The notes under the pieces are model-generated. The model did not search any database. It saw nothing but the letters and a program-made list of their open reading frames with translations, and was not told the origin of the DNA. Source: CADCTM01 sp049671305 (GTDB lineage Bacteria; Cyanobacteriota; Cyanobacteriia; Cyanobacteriales; Coleofasciculaceae). From it: 40,124 bases of DNA. The stretch covers positions 1 through 40,124 of the forward strand of contig JBATUR010000116.1 of assembly GCA_049671305.1 (NCBI GenBank). Reading direction: 5' to 3'. A program made the position numbers and the translations under genes. Shown piece by piece: positions 16,628 to 24,677 of this stretch (positions are counted from its first letter, which is position 1; each line of letters starts with the position of its first letter).

Positions 16628-17605
16628 ATGGTACGCTGCTTGGATAGCCCTCTTGCCCTCACTCAGCAGAATTCCACCCTGTTATCTCTAGCAGGTGAGA
16701 GGGATGTTTTGGCTGAATTATTGGCAGACAAGCGATCGCTTAATACCCGTCATGCCTATGAGAAGGACTTAAAAGACTTTTTCCAATTTATTGCTCAGAC
16801 AACACCTACACCAGAATTAGTGGTGCAGTTTCTTTCGTTAGATCGGTTTAGAGCGATCGCTTTAGTATTAAAGTACAAGGCACATTTGATTGAGCGGGGT
16901 TTGAAGGAAGCGACAATTAACCGCAGACTGGCAGCGATTAAGTCATTGGTGACATTTGCTCGGAAGTTAGGGCAGTGCAACTACACCCTAGAAGATATTA
17001 AAGGTGAGAAGGTCAAGGCTTATCGAGACACGACAGGTGTTGGTAAGGACACTTATAAAAAGATGCTTCTTATCCCTGACCGCAGTACTTTAAAGGGAAA
17101 GCGCGACTATGCCCTGCTGCGTCTGCTTTGGGACAATGCTCTACGACGGTCTGAAATTAGTCTTGCAGATATCAAGGACTTAGATTTAGAAGGGCGATCA
17201 CTTCTTATCTTAGGCAAAGGCAAGGGCAGTCAAAAAGAAGCGGTAAGTTTAAGTAGACCAAGTGTTGAGGCTATTCTCGACTGGTTGCAAGCCCGTAAGG
17301 AGTTGGATATCAATCAGCCGCTATTTATTGCCCTGGATCAGGTGAGTTATGGACATAGGTTAAGTGGCGTGAGCATCTACAGAATGGTTGATGCTGTGGC
17401 TAAGGCTGCGGGCATTAATAAGAAGCTTTCACCTCACCGGATTCGGCATAGTGGCATAACAGCGGCGTTGGATGCCACAGGTGGAGATGTGCGGAAAGTT
17501 CAGAAGTTGAGCCGTCATGCTAACTTGAACACCCTGATGATTTATGACGATAATCGCTTGAATGTGCAAGGTGAGATATCAGACTTGCTGGCAGATATGG
17601 TGTGA
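16628..17605 (+). CDS. XerC/D-like tyrosine recombinase, 325 aa
   Basis: A site-specific recombinase with a SAM-like core-binding domain in the N-terminal third and a complete catalytic set. In numbering from the ATG at 16628 these are Arg173 or 174 in ALRRSE, the Lys-rich GKGKGSQKE hairpin, His270 and Arg273 in HRIRHSG, His297 in SRHANLN, and Tyr306 in MIYDDN. The start at 16628 (MVRCLDSP) is preferred to 16595 because the extra 11 residues look non-coding. On plasmids such enzymes resolve multimers or mobilise cassettes. It is clearly distinct from the recombinase at 13422, so the plasmid carries two. Confidence 0.85.
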   Translation: MVRCLDSPLALTQQNSTLLSLAGERDVLAELLADKRSLNTRHAYEKDLKDFFQFIAQTTPTPELVVQFLSLDRFRAIALVLKYKAHLIERGLKEATINRRLAAIKSLVTFARKLGQCNYTLEDIKGEKVKAYRDTTGVGKDTYKKMLLIPDRSTLKGKRDYALLRLLWDNALRRSEISLADIKDLDLEGRSLLILGKGKGSQKEAVSLSRPSVEAILDWLQARKELDINQPLFIALDQVSYGHRLSGVSIYRMVDAVAKAAGINKKLSPHRIRHSGITAALDATGGDVRKVQKLSRHANLNTLMIYDDNRLNVQGEISDLLADMV

Positions 17606-17740
17606 TGCTTTCTTAAGAGAGGAATTAGAGGCAGGCAATAACAGTAAGCTTTGCAGTAACTATACCTTGATGGGGATAGCTTCAGAAATGCAAGCGCTGT
17701 TTTGTGGTAGTGTTTTGCGATCGCTATGCCTTAAAGCTAG

Positions 17741-17893
17741 CTAAACATCTCGCTTGCTGAAATAGTTGTAAATTGCTAACCCAATTGCCAGTAGCAAAAC
17801 GATGTGAATTAAACCCCCAGCAATATGCAAAGCCAGTCCTACTGCCCAAAAAGCTACCAAGAGAACGACTACACCCCACAGCAAACTAAACAT
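17741..17893 (-). CDS. Small lmo0937-type membrane protein, 50 aa
   Basis: A minus-strand ORF beginning MFSLLWGVVVLLVAFWAVG and ending YFSKRDV. It is two hydrophobic helices joined by HIAGGLIHI, the pattern of the lmo0937 family of tiny membrane proteins common in cyanobacteria and Gram-positives, with unknown function and often stress-related. It lies between the second recombinase and the partition locus. Confidence 0.7.
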   Translation of the reverse strand: MFSLLWGVVVLLVAFWAVGLALHIAGGLIHIVLLLAIGLAIYNYFSKRDV

Positions 17894-17935
17894 AATCTAC
17901 CCCTAAACAGCTATGTGTAAAATTCTATAACTGTA

Positions 17936-18049
17936 TTAAGTATCAATGCTTACCTTTTTGGCGTCCTCCTTTGTGATGGTTTTACCTTGGGAAATGTCAG
18001 CACGTTGAAAGCGATAACCAAGAGCGGGAGGCTTCGCGATCTCGTTGTG
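17936..18049 (-). pseudogene. Short gene remnant
   Basis: An open minus-strand frame of 37 codons reads EIAKPPALGYRFQRADISQ and ends AKKVSIDT. It has a stop directly upstream and no ATG. The composition looks like the C-terminus of a real protein; no family recognised. Confidence 0.3.
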
Positions 18050-18098
18050 CTGCTATAAGAGATCGCCTTCTCCACACAACTCAACAGTCAAACCATGT

Positions 18099-18221
18099 AT
18101 CTGGTTTGCCAGATAACCAGAAAACATGGCATCTGGTTACACTTAACTCTACAATGACTAGTAACTCAGCCTTTTCGCTCAACCTTAGCTGAGTTTATAC
18201 CAGATATCTGGTAAACCAGAT
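18099..18221 (+). promoter_or_regulatory. Partition operator/centromere-like repeats upstream of parA
   Basis: ATCTGGTT occurs at 18099-18106 and 18131-18138, AACCAGA at 18115-18121, AACCAGAT at 18214-18221, and the perfect palindrome TACCAGATATCTGGTA at 18198-18213, 24 bp before the parA start. All are variants of one AACCAGAT half-site. The RHH gene downstream of parA is the likely binding protein. Confidence 0.65.
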
Positions 18222-18236
18222 TAAAGCTCAACAGTC

Positions 18237-18833
18237 ATGAAGATTATTACAGTAACTGGATACAAAGGGGGCGTCGCCAAGTCCAACACAGCCATTCACA
18301 TTGCTACTTTCTTTAGCGATTATGGCGAAACCATTTTGATTGACGGCGACCCCAACCGCACAGCACTCTCCTGGTCACATCGAGGCAAGCTGCCTTTTGT
18401 GGTGGCAGATGAACGGCAGGCAATGAAGTTAATCGCGGGTAATGAGTTTGTGGTAATTGATACCCCAGCTCGACCTCATTCAGATGACCTCAAAGAATTG
18501 GCAAAAGGCTGTGATTTGCTAATTTTGCCCACCACACCGGATATAGTCAGCCTCGAACCGATGCTGCAAACAGCTCGTGATTTGGGAGATGCTAACTATC
18601 GGGCATTGATTGCGATCGTTCCTCCTGCTCCTAGTAAGGAAGGGGCGGCGATGCGTTCCGATTTGATTGATAACGGTGTGCCTGTGTTCAAAACGATGAT
18701 TCGTCGTTCGGCAGGATTTCAGAAAGCCGCCTTTGAAGGTGTAGCAATTCGGGATATTTCCGACTCCCGCGCACGGGTGGCGTGGCGTGACTATCAAGAA
18801 CTAGGTAAGGAAATTATGGAGGTGTGGCAATGA
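18237..18833 (+). CDS. parA: ParA-family partition ATPase, 198 aa
   Basis: A small (type Ib) ParA that moves plasmid copies over the nucleoid. It starts MKIITVTGYKGGVAKSNTA with the deviant Walker A motif. The last Gly of the common KGGVGK is Ala here. Other motifs are ILIDGDPN (A') and FVVIDTPARP (Walker B). It has no N-terminal DNA-binding domain, as expected for type Ib. The stop overlaps the next start (ATGA), so the two are coupled. Transcription probably starts within the AACCAGAT repeat region, allowing autoregulation by the partner. Confidence 0.9.
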   Translation: MKIITVTGYKGGVAKSNTAIHIATFFSDYGETILIDGDPNRTALSWSHRGKLPFVVADERQAMKLIAGNEFVVIDTPARPHSDDLKELAKGCDLLILPTTPDIVSLEPMLQTARDLGDANYRALIAIVPPAPSKEGAAMRSDLIDNGVPVFKTMIRRSAGFQKAAFEGVAIRDISDSRARVAWRDYQELGKEIMEVWQ

Positions 18834-19126
18834 GCAATGGTAAATATGGGGACTTAATCAAGCAAGCCAGAAAACCAGAAAACCAGAAAGGAGACAAACC
18901 AGATAACCAGATAAATAGTCAGCCAGAAGCTAAAGAGGTTGAACAGTTGATTACTGAGCATCTCGACAAGCTCGATGTGAGACTTGCCGAAGTAGAGGTT
19001 AATTTGTGCGTGAAAGTGCCGATATCATTGCGGCGGCATTGGTCTGCTGAGGCAAAGCGGACTGGGGTGACGATGACGACGGTGATTGTAGAAGCTCTTA
19101 AAGCCAAGTTTGGAGAGCCGGATTAG
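18830..19126 (+). CDS. ParB-type RHH centromere-binding protein, 98 aa
   Basis: The start is the ATG at 18830, which overlaps the parA stop; a GTG at 18824 is less likely. The N-terminus is polar and repetitive (KQARKPENQKGDKPDNQ) because the DNA there is a run of AACCAGA repeats. The C-terminal 40 residues (VKVPISLRRHWSAEAKRTGV, then a helix) form a ribbon-helix-helix domain. This is the normal partner for a type Ib ParA: it should bind the AACCAGA repeats as the centromere and repress the operon. Confidence 0.75.
   Translation: MSNGKYGDLIKQARKPENQKGDKPDNQINSQPEAKEVEQLITEHLDKLDVRLAEVEVNLCVKVPISLRRHWSAEAKRTGVTMTTVIVEALKAKFGEPD
18866..18928 (+). repeat. AACCAGA repeats inside the RHH partner gene
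   Basis: AACCAGAA at 18873-18880 and 18881-18888, AACCAGAT at 18897-18904 and 18905-18912, and variants GCCAGAA at 18866-18872 and 18922-18928. The paired copies are 8 bp apart. They match the sites upstream of parA, so the gene seems to carry part of its own centromere. Confidence 0.7.
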
Positions 19127-19278
19127 CAAGCAATCGTGTTTAAGAGTGGAATTAGGAGGCTAGCTGCTTGCTCTTCTGGCAACGCTATCGCCTTTAGCAT
19201 GACTATGCCGATTCTGAACGTAGCAGACTTAGATCCCATAGATCAAGCGATCGCGTTTTCAGGTGTATCAGATTGGGG

Positions 19279-20787
19279 TTAGGGGGTGAGTTCGTAATTT
19301 GCGATCGCTTTTTCTAATTCCTGATGTACTTTGGACATTAGGCTAGCTTGTTCAAGTGAACTGAACGTTTTTTTAGCCACAAAGTTTAGATAATGTAAGA
19401 TTCTAGCTTCCCACTCCTCACGACTATTAACCTGCCATTCTTGAAAAACATCATCTTTTTGCAATCCCTTCAATCTATGAAATAACTTATTTCTTCGAGG
19501 CGAAATCTTGTCTATAAAGATAGTAATATCCTTACATTCTTGCTTCCACATAGGTCGGTCGGCTCTGAGCAGTGCATACAGTGGAAACCCGCTGAGAATA
19601 AGGGTTGTCTTTTGCTCAAATTCTGCTTTTAGTTTGGCTTGGTCTTTTTTGCCTAGATAGTTGGGAAATACATCCAAAATGGAAATTTTCAGCAAAGGAG
19701 AATCATTATTTGGTTCAACATGGACAGAGAAGCAACTTTCTGCCCATTTTGATATGAGTCCTTCTACTGAACGAAAACTATGGAAAAATGCCTCTACAGC
19801 ATTCTCCTGTTTAAGTCGGATTACACCTAAATAGGCAGTTTCATATGCAGTCCACCACCAGTTTTCTTCAGTTCTCTTTTCTACTTCTTTTGTCAACTCT
19901 TGAAATAAAGAGCTTTTAATTTCATTCCCAAAGTCCTCAAATTTAGCAAAGTTCCATTGAATAGCAGCGTCCAGTAAGATTTGAATTTCAGGAGTCAGAT
20001 AGGAATTCAGTAACTCTTTTACGCCAGAATAGTCATGGCGTTTTAATAATGCTGTTGCCTCTTGAAACTTTATTCCCCGAAGGTATTCAGAACTGTCAAT
20101 CGGATCGAGTGGCGTCTTATCATACTCGTTACTGACTAAAAATTTAACTCGTTCACCAAATCTGGCGAGACTCATAAACTGTACTGCAGAGGAAATCGCC
20201 GGAGTACCTGCTTGATGACTTACATAAATAGTTGCATCTTTGTCAAACTTTAAAGCAGAAAATTCTTGCTGAACTAGTACTAAGGTTTTATCCCAGTTAT
20301 CTAATCCCTCATTTTTAAATTCTGGTTTCAATTCTAAGTAATTAATTAATTTAGCTTCAGTAACTTTAGGAAAGTTTTTCTGAAAATATTGTTCAAATAT
20401 CGGTTTCAAGGTATAAGTATCTTGCCAATAAGGACTTTTCTCTAATCTCCTGTCGTCGTCATCAAAAACTGTTTCCTGATTAGTCATAATCAAGATGATT
20501 TTGTCAGGCTTTGTTTCATCTTTCTCTAAAAGCTTTGCCTTGAAAGTGTCCAGAAGTGGAAACAACAAATCTTGATAATATTCATCTGTTAACTGACTTC
20601 CATAAACCATCCCCATCGCTCTAGCTGATACAACAAAGGGTTCGTCATCATCAGTATTTGGCGGTTTTGTAGGTATAAACTGACACTTATATAATTGACT
20701 TCTCACCTTTTTAAACAAAGTATGCCAATTGTCATCAGTTTTGAGCTTGACATCGCTGCTACCAGTAGTCACAATCCAGATATTCAT
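19279..20787 (-). CDS. CARF-HEPN ribonuclease, Csm6/Csx1-like, 502 aa
   Basis: Likely ancillary effector activated by cyclic oligoadenylate. The N-terminus MNIWIVTTGSSDVKL and the later TIYVSHQAGTPAISSAVQ fit a CARF Rossmann-type sensor domain (about residues 1-220). The C-terminal part is helical and ends in a HEPN domain with the R-x4-H motif RNKLFH at residues 432-437, the expected catalytic site for RNA cleavage. It is last in the cas operon, 17 bp after the double RAMP gene. The linker region (about 230-330) is long. The exact Csx subfamily cannot be set by eye. Confidence 0.8.
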   Translation of the reverse strand: MNIWIVTTGSSDVKLKTDDNWHTLFKKVRSQLYKCQFIPTKPPNTDDDEPFVVSARAMGMVYGSQLTDEYYQDLLFPLLDTFKAKLLEKDETKPDKIILIMTNQETVFDDDDRRLEKSPYWQDTYTLKPIFEQYFQKNFPKVTEAKLINYLELKPEFKNEGLDNWDKTLVLVQQEFSALKFDKDATIYVSHQAGTPAISSAVQFMSLARFGERVKFLVSNEYDKTPLDPIDSSEYLRGIKFQEATALLKRHDYSGVKELLNSYLTPEIQILLDAAIQWNFAKFEDFGNEIKSSLFQELTKEVEKRTEENWWWTAYETAYLGVIRLKQENAVEAFFHSFRSVEGLISKWAESCFSVHVEPNNDSPLLKISILDVFPNYLGKKDQAKLKAEFEQKTTLILSGFPLYALLRADRPMWKQECKDITIFIDKISPRRNKLFHRLKGLQKDDVFQEWQVNSREEWEARILHYLNFVAKKTFSSLEQASLMSKVHQELEKAIANYELTP

Positions 20788-20804
20788 AATTATTCCTCAG
20801 TTGG

Positions 20805-22421
20805 CTAAAGTTTAATAAAATCGTCGGTGCTATTTAAATAATCTAGAAAATTTTTGGTTAATTTAGATTCATCTGGGAAAATAGTCAGTAATTCCACATA
20901 CTCTTTTGTGGATTGTAGTTTGTCGTTTGTACCTGTGATATAACGCGGATACATTCGATGCCAAATTCGTCCTATTTGACTCATCCTACCAGTCAACACT
21001 GAATTTTTAATTGTCTGTTCCCCCACGTAGGGACTGTGAAACCATCGGACAGCTTTACTATCTAGCTGACTTTTAGCAATTCGACCCCAGACTTCAACAT
21101 TGTTAGGATGCCATGCTTCTCGCCAATTGCTAATTGAATTGCTAAGTGTTTTCCCCTTTAAATTTGCCCACTGTCTAAGACTTCTCTGGAAAGTATTCAG
21201 AAAATTAGTAATATCACTCAATTCATTCACTGGACAGCAGAGACTATTTGATTTTTCTCCAAACTGCCAATGACAGCCAATCATCGGGTTATGATTACCA
21301 ACTAGATATTCCTGGAAAAAGAGGCGATGGTCAACTCGTCGCCAAGATTTACCAAAACCACCAAATAGCAGAGAAAATTTCATCAGTTGACTAATCAATA
21401 CCTTCAAATTTTTTCTCTGTTGTTCGGCTTTAACAGTCATACAAAGAATATTGAGAGTTCCGTCCACTAACTCATAAGTAGGCATTACATTCCTACCGTA
21501 TTTATAAATATCTAAATCTAATTCGACAGGATTAAATGCAATTCCCAATAAACCAACGATTGCCCCGTCTTTACCAGCAAACCCGCCCCATATTTCTTTA
21601 GTTAATTCTTCAGCAGAATTTTCATCAGTAATGCCACTGAATAGGCGCAAAGTATGACCACGCAATGCTGCTTTAAACATATTAGGTCGAAATTCACCTG
21701 TTCTGTCTATTAACTGAGAGCATAAACCTTGACCTTTTAATTGTATGCTGAGGAGATTACTCTTACCATGCTTTCTCGGTTGACCGTAACCAGCACTAAC
21801 TCTAGAGCCAATGCCCCGTTCCATTGCTCTTTCCCAAATTTCCCAGATAGTTGTCCATTCTTTGTCACTGAGTTCTACTGTGCTGGAAATGCCAAAAACT
21901 AAGGTAGGTTGATGCAGAGATATCTGGATAAAAGCACTGTGACTACCATTCCTTTTGACTTGCCAATCTTCTTGGGGATGAACAACATCCACCAAGGCTT
22001 TTTTTGTCCAGTCTCCATCTTCGGGATAGCCACCATGAAAGCGTAAAATTCCAGGTTTCGTATCTTTCTGGGAAAGTTTACCGCCGCAATATTTCATTGC
22101 TTGTTCATCGGTGCAAGTACGCAGAAATGCGCCCTTCATGCTAGCACCAGGATATAATGGCCAACCTTTTGTACCAGTTACAGGACGGATGACTCCCTCA
22201 TCTTGACCGCTATTAGAAACAAATCGCCAAGTGATTTTAAACTCTTTAGTTTGAATTGTCTTTGAGTCAAAGCTAGGAACTTCTTTGGAAACACCAGCGA
22301 TCCATTCTTGAGTCCAGTCATAAGCTTGTTGTCTAGGTGCGCCAGGAATTAAGTGCTGAATCTGACAGCGCCCTTCTATTTGGGCACGAAACATCAAAGG
22401 AATATCATTGCCATCACTCAT
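20805..22421 (-). CDS. Double-RAMP Cmr protein (Cmr6/Cmr1-like), 538 aa
   Basis: A subunit of the type III-B effector complex. The first RAMP domain carries LYPGASMKGAFLRTC (about residues 90-104) and the Gly-rich loop GIGSRVSAGYGQ (about 205-216), resembling Cmr6. A second RAMP-like domain begins around 245 (FKAALRGHTLRLFSGI, then EIWGGFAGKDGAIVG) and resembles Cmr1. Separate cmr1 and cmr6 genes are absent, so this one probably supplies both ends of the backbone. The gene follows cmr5 by 37 bp and precedes the CARF-HEPN gene by 17 bp. The last 150 residues are unassigned. Confidence 0.75.
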   Translation of the reverse strand: MSDGNDIPLMFRAQIEGRCQIQHLIPGAPRQQAYDWTQEWIAGVSKEVPSFDSKTIQTKEFKITWRFVSNSGQDEGVIRPVTGTKGWPLYPGASMKGAFLRTCTDEQAMKYCGGKLSQKDTKPGILRFHGGYPEDGDWTKKALVDVVHPQEDWQVKRNGSHSAFIQISLHQPTLVFGISSTVELSDKEWTTIWEIWERAMERGIGSRVSAGYGQPRKHGKSNLLSIQLKGQGLCSQLIDRTGEFRPNMFKAALRGHTLRLFSGITDENSAEELTKEIWGGFAGKDGAIVGLLGIAFNPVELDLDIYKYGRNVMPTYELVDGTLNILCMTVKAEQQRKNLKVLISQLMKFSLLFGGFGKSWRRVDHRLFFQEYLVGNHNPMIGCHWQFGEKSNSLCCPVNELSDITNFLNTFQRSLRQWANLKGKTLSNSISNWREAWHPNNVEVWGRIAKSQLDSKAVRWFHSPYVGEQTIKNSVLTGRMSQIGRIWHRMYPRYITGTNDKLQSTKEYVELLTIFPDESKLTKNFLDYLNSTDDFIKL

Positions 22422-22458
22422 TTGATTTGCCTCCAGAATTGCTGTTACTATTAGCAGA

Positions 22459-22845
22459 TTATTTATAACGCTGAGTCCACCAAACCATACTGTCGCAAAG
22501 TTGAGTCAGCACAGCTATAGCTACTTTTCGCTGTTCTACGGGAAAATCCCACAATTTATTTGCCATGATTTTAATGGCTGCTGTATCGCCAGAACTGACA
22601 TCATCGTTGGGAATTTTAACGCCAGCATTTGCCATAATTTTGACTAGCGCTTTCCAAGTATCTCGCCAATAATTAGCCTTATCTTTGTCCTTGACTAACC
22701 GAAACTGTTCTCCCCAAAATCGCTCTAAACCGTAAGAAACTGCAACACGCATTTTGTAGGCTTGATTAAGGGCATCTTTTTTGTCGCGATATTTGACAAC
22801 TAAATCATGAGCTTCTTGGTCTAATTTGTAAGATTCCCAAACCAT
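22459..22845 (-). CDS. cmr5: Cmr5-like small subunit, 128 aa
   Basis: A small all-helical protein of the size expected for Cmr5, rich in Lys and Trp, with AYKMRVAVSYGLERFWGEQF and a C-terminal helix AIAVLTQLCDSMVWW. Cmr5 forms the minor filament of the Cmr complex and binds target RNA. It lies 3 bp after cmr4, in the usual place. Assignment rests on size, helicity and position. Confidence 0.7.
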   Translation of the reverse strand: MVWESYKLDQEAHDLVVKYRDKKDALNQAYKMRVAVSYGLERFWGEQFRLVKDKDKANYWRDTWKALVKIMANAGVKIPNDDVSSGDTAAIKIMANKLWDFPVEQRKVAIAVLTQLCDSMVWWTQRYK

Positions 22846-22848
22846 AAA

Positions 22849-23682
22849 TTACACCTCCTTTAAAGTTAGATAGCAGTGACCAAAACCAATTGATTCTAAA
22901 CCGCCGAGATAAATATCTGCACCAATAGACGCACCAAAAGGTTGCCATGTCTCTTGGTTGTCTTTAAGGGCGACTGGAAATACTAAAATTGTGCCTTCTG
23001 GCAAAGCTTCAGTATTAAAAAATGCTCCTTTTTTAGCCTTTTTTTCCTCTTTGTCTAAGGCAACTCGACTCTGACGATACAGTGCCATATCGTGAATCAT
23101 GGCAATTTCATCGTCAGCCACAACAACGGCTGGTAATTCCTCCCCTAAAGGAAACCAAGCAGACAAATCCTCAGTTTTGTCAACTGTCAAAAAGCCAAAG
23201 TTGAAAAATAGCTTTGGTTCGCCATTTATGTCTAAAGGTTTTAAGGTTATGGAACCAGTATACTTAACTGGAATCTTTGCTGATTTGAGAGATGTACCAT
23301 CTTTTAATTTGACATGATCTCCAGCAATTCGCTGATAACGTTTCAGCAAACGAGGACAAGTTACCCAGACAATTGGTTGACCGGGACAAAATACTGGCAA
23401 CCACAGCAGCGAAGCATATTCAAACTTAACTACAGACTCGGTTGTACTGTCTGGTTTCCCTAATTCTGCTTCTTGACCGTACCATTTATTCGCTTCAGTT
23501 TCTCCCAGAGTACGGCGGACTTCCGATCGTAATCTGCCCCGAATCGAACTACCAGGAATAATGCCAGTTTGGGTAAACTGGTCGCGGAAAATCAAGTTTA
23601 AATTTCCACTTTCTTCTCCAGCCGTGGCTCCCACATGAACAGGAGCAAGGGTTTCAATAATACCGTAAGCTTTTTTGTACAT
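22849..23682 (-). CDS. cmr4: Cmr4-like RAMP backbone protein, 277 aa
   Basis: The repeated backbone subunit of the Cmr complex. The N-terminus has a RAMP start (LAPVHVGATAGEESG), GIIPGSSIRGRLRSE, and the C-terminal glycine loop YLGGLESIGFGHC. In Cmr4 and Csm3 an Asp in the loop before PGSS cuts target RNA at 6-nt steps. Here the aligned position is Asn (about residue 29 in GNLNLIFRDQ), with an Asp five residues later. Backbone cleavage may therefore be lost or altered. The stop and start overlap the neighbouring genes closely (1-nt overlap with cmr3). Confidence 0.8.
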   Translation of the reverse strand: MYKKAYGIIETLAPVHVGATAGEESGNLNLIFRDQFTQTGIIPGSSIRGRLRSEVRRTLGETEANKWYGQEAELGKPDSTTESVVKFEYASLLWLPVFCPGQPIVWVTCPRLLKRYQRIAGDHVKLKDGTSLKSAKIPVKYTGSITLKPLDINGEPKLFFNFGFLTVDKTEDLSAWFPLGEELPAVVVADDEIAMIHDMALYRQSRVALDKEEKKAKKGAFFNTEALPEGTILVFPVALKDNQETWQPFGASIGADIYLGGLESIGFGHCYLTLKEV

Positions 23683-24677
23683 TATTCAACTTCTTGAATT
23701 TCAATTGGCAAACACAAACCGCATCCAACTTGTTTTAGACTAAAACCTTCTTTGGGAAACCAATCTTCAGGGAATTCCCACCAAGTTTTCTTTAAAGGTT
23801 CTCGGAGAAGATAGACAGTTCCAGGTGAAACAGCATAGCGTCCCCGTGCCATTTGTCCTTTTGCGCGGTAGCGATAGGAAATGGGTTTATCTGTGAGCAT
23901 CTCCGGTCGTTTTTTGGAGAAATCTTCATTTTTGGGATACCGGAATGAAAATTTATTGGAGCCCCAAATTCCCGGTGCGATTAAAGCAAATGAACGTTGA
24001 ATTGGTTGGCGCAGAAGTTCTAATATTGGGCTATCATCAGGCAGTAAAACACTCTTGATTTCAACTAAATGATTTTCGCCACCAAAGCGATACCAACCAT
24101 CTGCTAAAGCATGAGTTGAGAGATAAACTAGACAACATTCATTATCCATCTGCACGGCATTTTCCAGAAACAAGCCATCTTCTGCTAAAGTGCAGCGTTC
24201 GTCATCTTTTGTTTTGGGATGCAAGATGGGGACATATTTCCAAGGAGTATCAGCAACATCACCATTTTTCTTGATGACAGTGGGTGAATTCTCCCAAGAA
24301 TTAACAGTTTGCCAGGAATAATCTGGATCTAAATCTTCAACTTCGCGATGCCATTTCCCCGATTTCATTTTCCATTGATCCACGCCTTTCTTAGCAAGAA
24401 TTTTGTGCCAGGGAATGGGTAAGTAAAAGTATTCCGGTTTATTAGATTTTGCCCAAAATGGACCAGCGACAAATAGGTTATGCCTGAGTTCTTCTTGAGA
24501 AGTATAAGACTTAACTTTGTTGGCGCTGAAAAATAGACCGGATAGGGTAGCGGCTTCGGGAGGGAATTTTGCCCCAGAACGTCCGACCAGGTTTTCAGGC
24601 GATAAAAATCCGCCAGAACTCCCGTACATAAATCCTAAAGGACTTATAGTGATGAGATATTTGAACATAGCTGCCAT
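23682..24677 (-). CDS. cmr3: Cmr3-like RAMP protein, 331 aa
   Basis: A Cas5-group RAMP that binds Cas10 and the crRNA 5' tag. The N-terminus (YLITISPLGFMYGSSGG) and the motif YRFGGENH (about residues 198-205) match Cmr3, as does the C-terminal glycine segment LKQVGCGLCLPI. It overlaps the end of cas10 by 34 nt; a start at the internal ATG 24668 (MFKYLI) would shorten the overlap to 25 nt. It overlaps cmr4 by 1 nt, so all three are coupled. Confidence 0.8.
   Translation of the reverse strand: MAAMFKYLITISPLGFMYGSSGGFLSPENLVGRSGAKFPPEAATLSGLFFSANKVKSYTSQEELRHNLFVAGPFWAKSNKPEYFYLPIPWHKILAKKGVDQWKMKSGKWHREVEDLDPDYSWQTVNSWENSPTVIKKNGDVADTPWKYVPILHPKTKDDERCTLAEDGLFLENAVQMDNECCLVYLSTHALADGWYRFGGENHLVEIKSVLLPDDSPILELLRQPIQRSFALIAPGIWGSNKFSFRYPKNEDFSKKRPEMLTDKPISYRYRAKGQMARGRYAVSPGTVYLLREPLKKTWWEFPEDWFPKEGFSLKQVGCGLCLPIEIQEVE

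Noticed and set aside
16310..16647. Two overlapping ORFs before the second recombinase
   Set aside because: They contradict each other in frame, lack start signals and have no recognisable domains.
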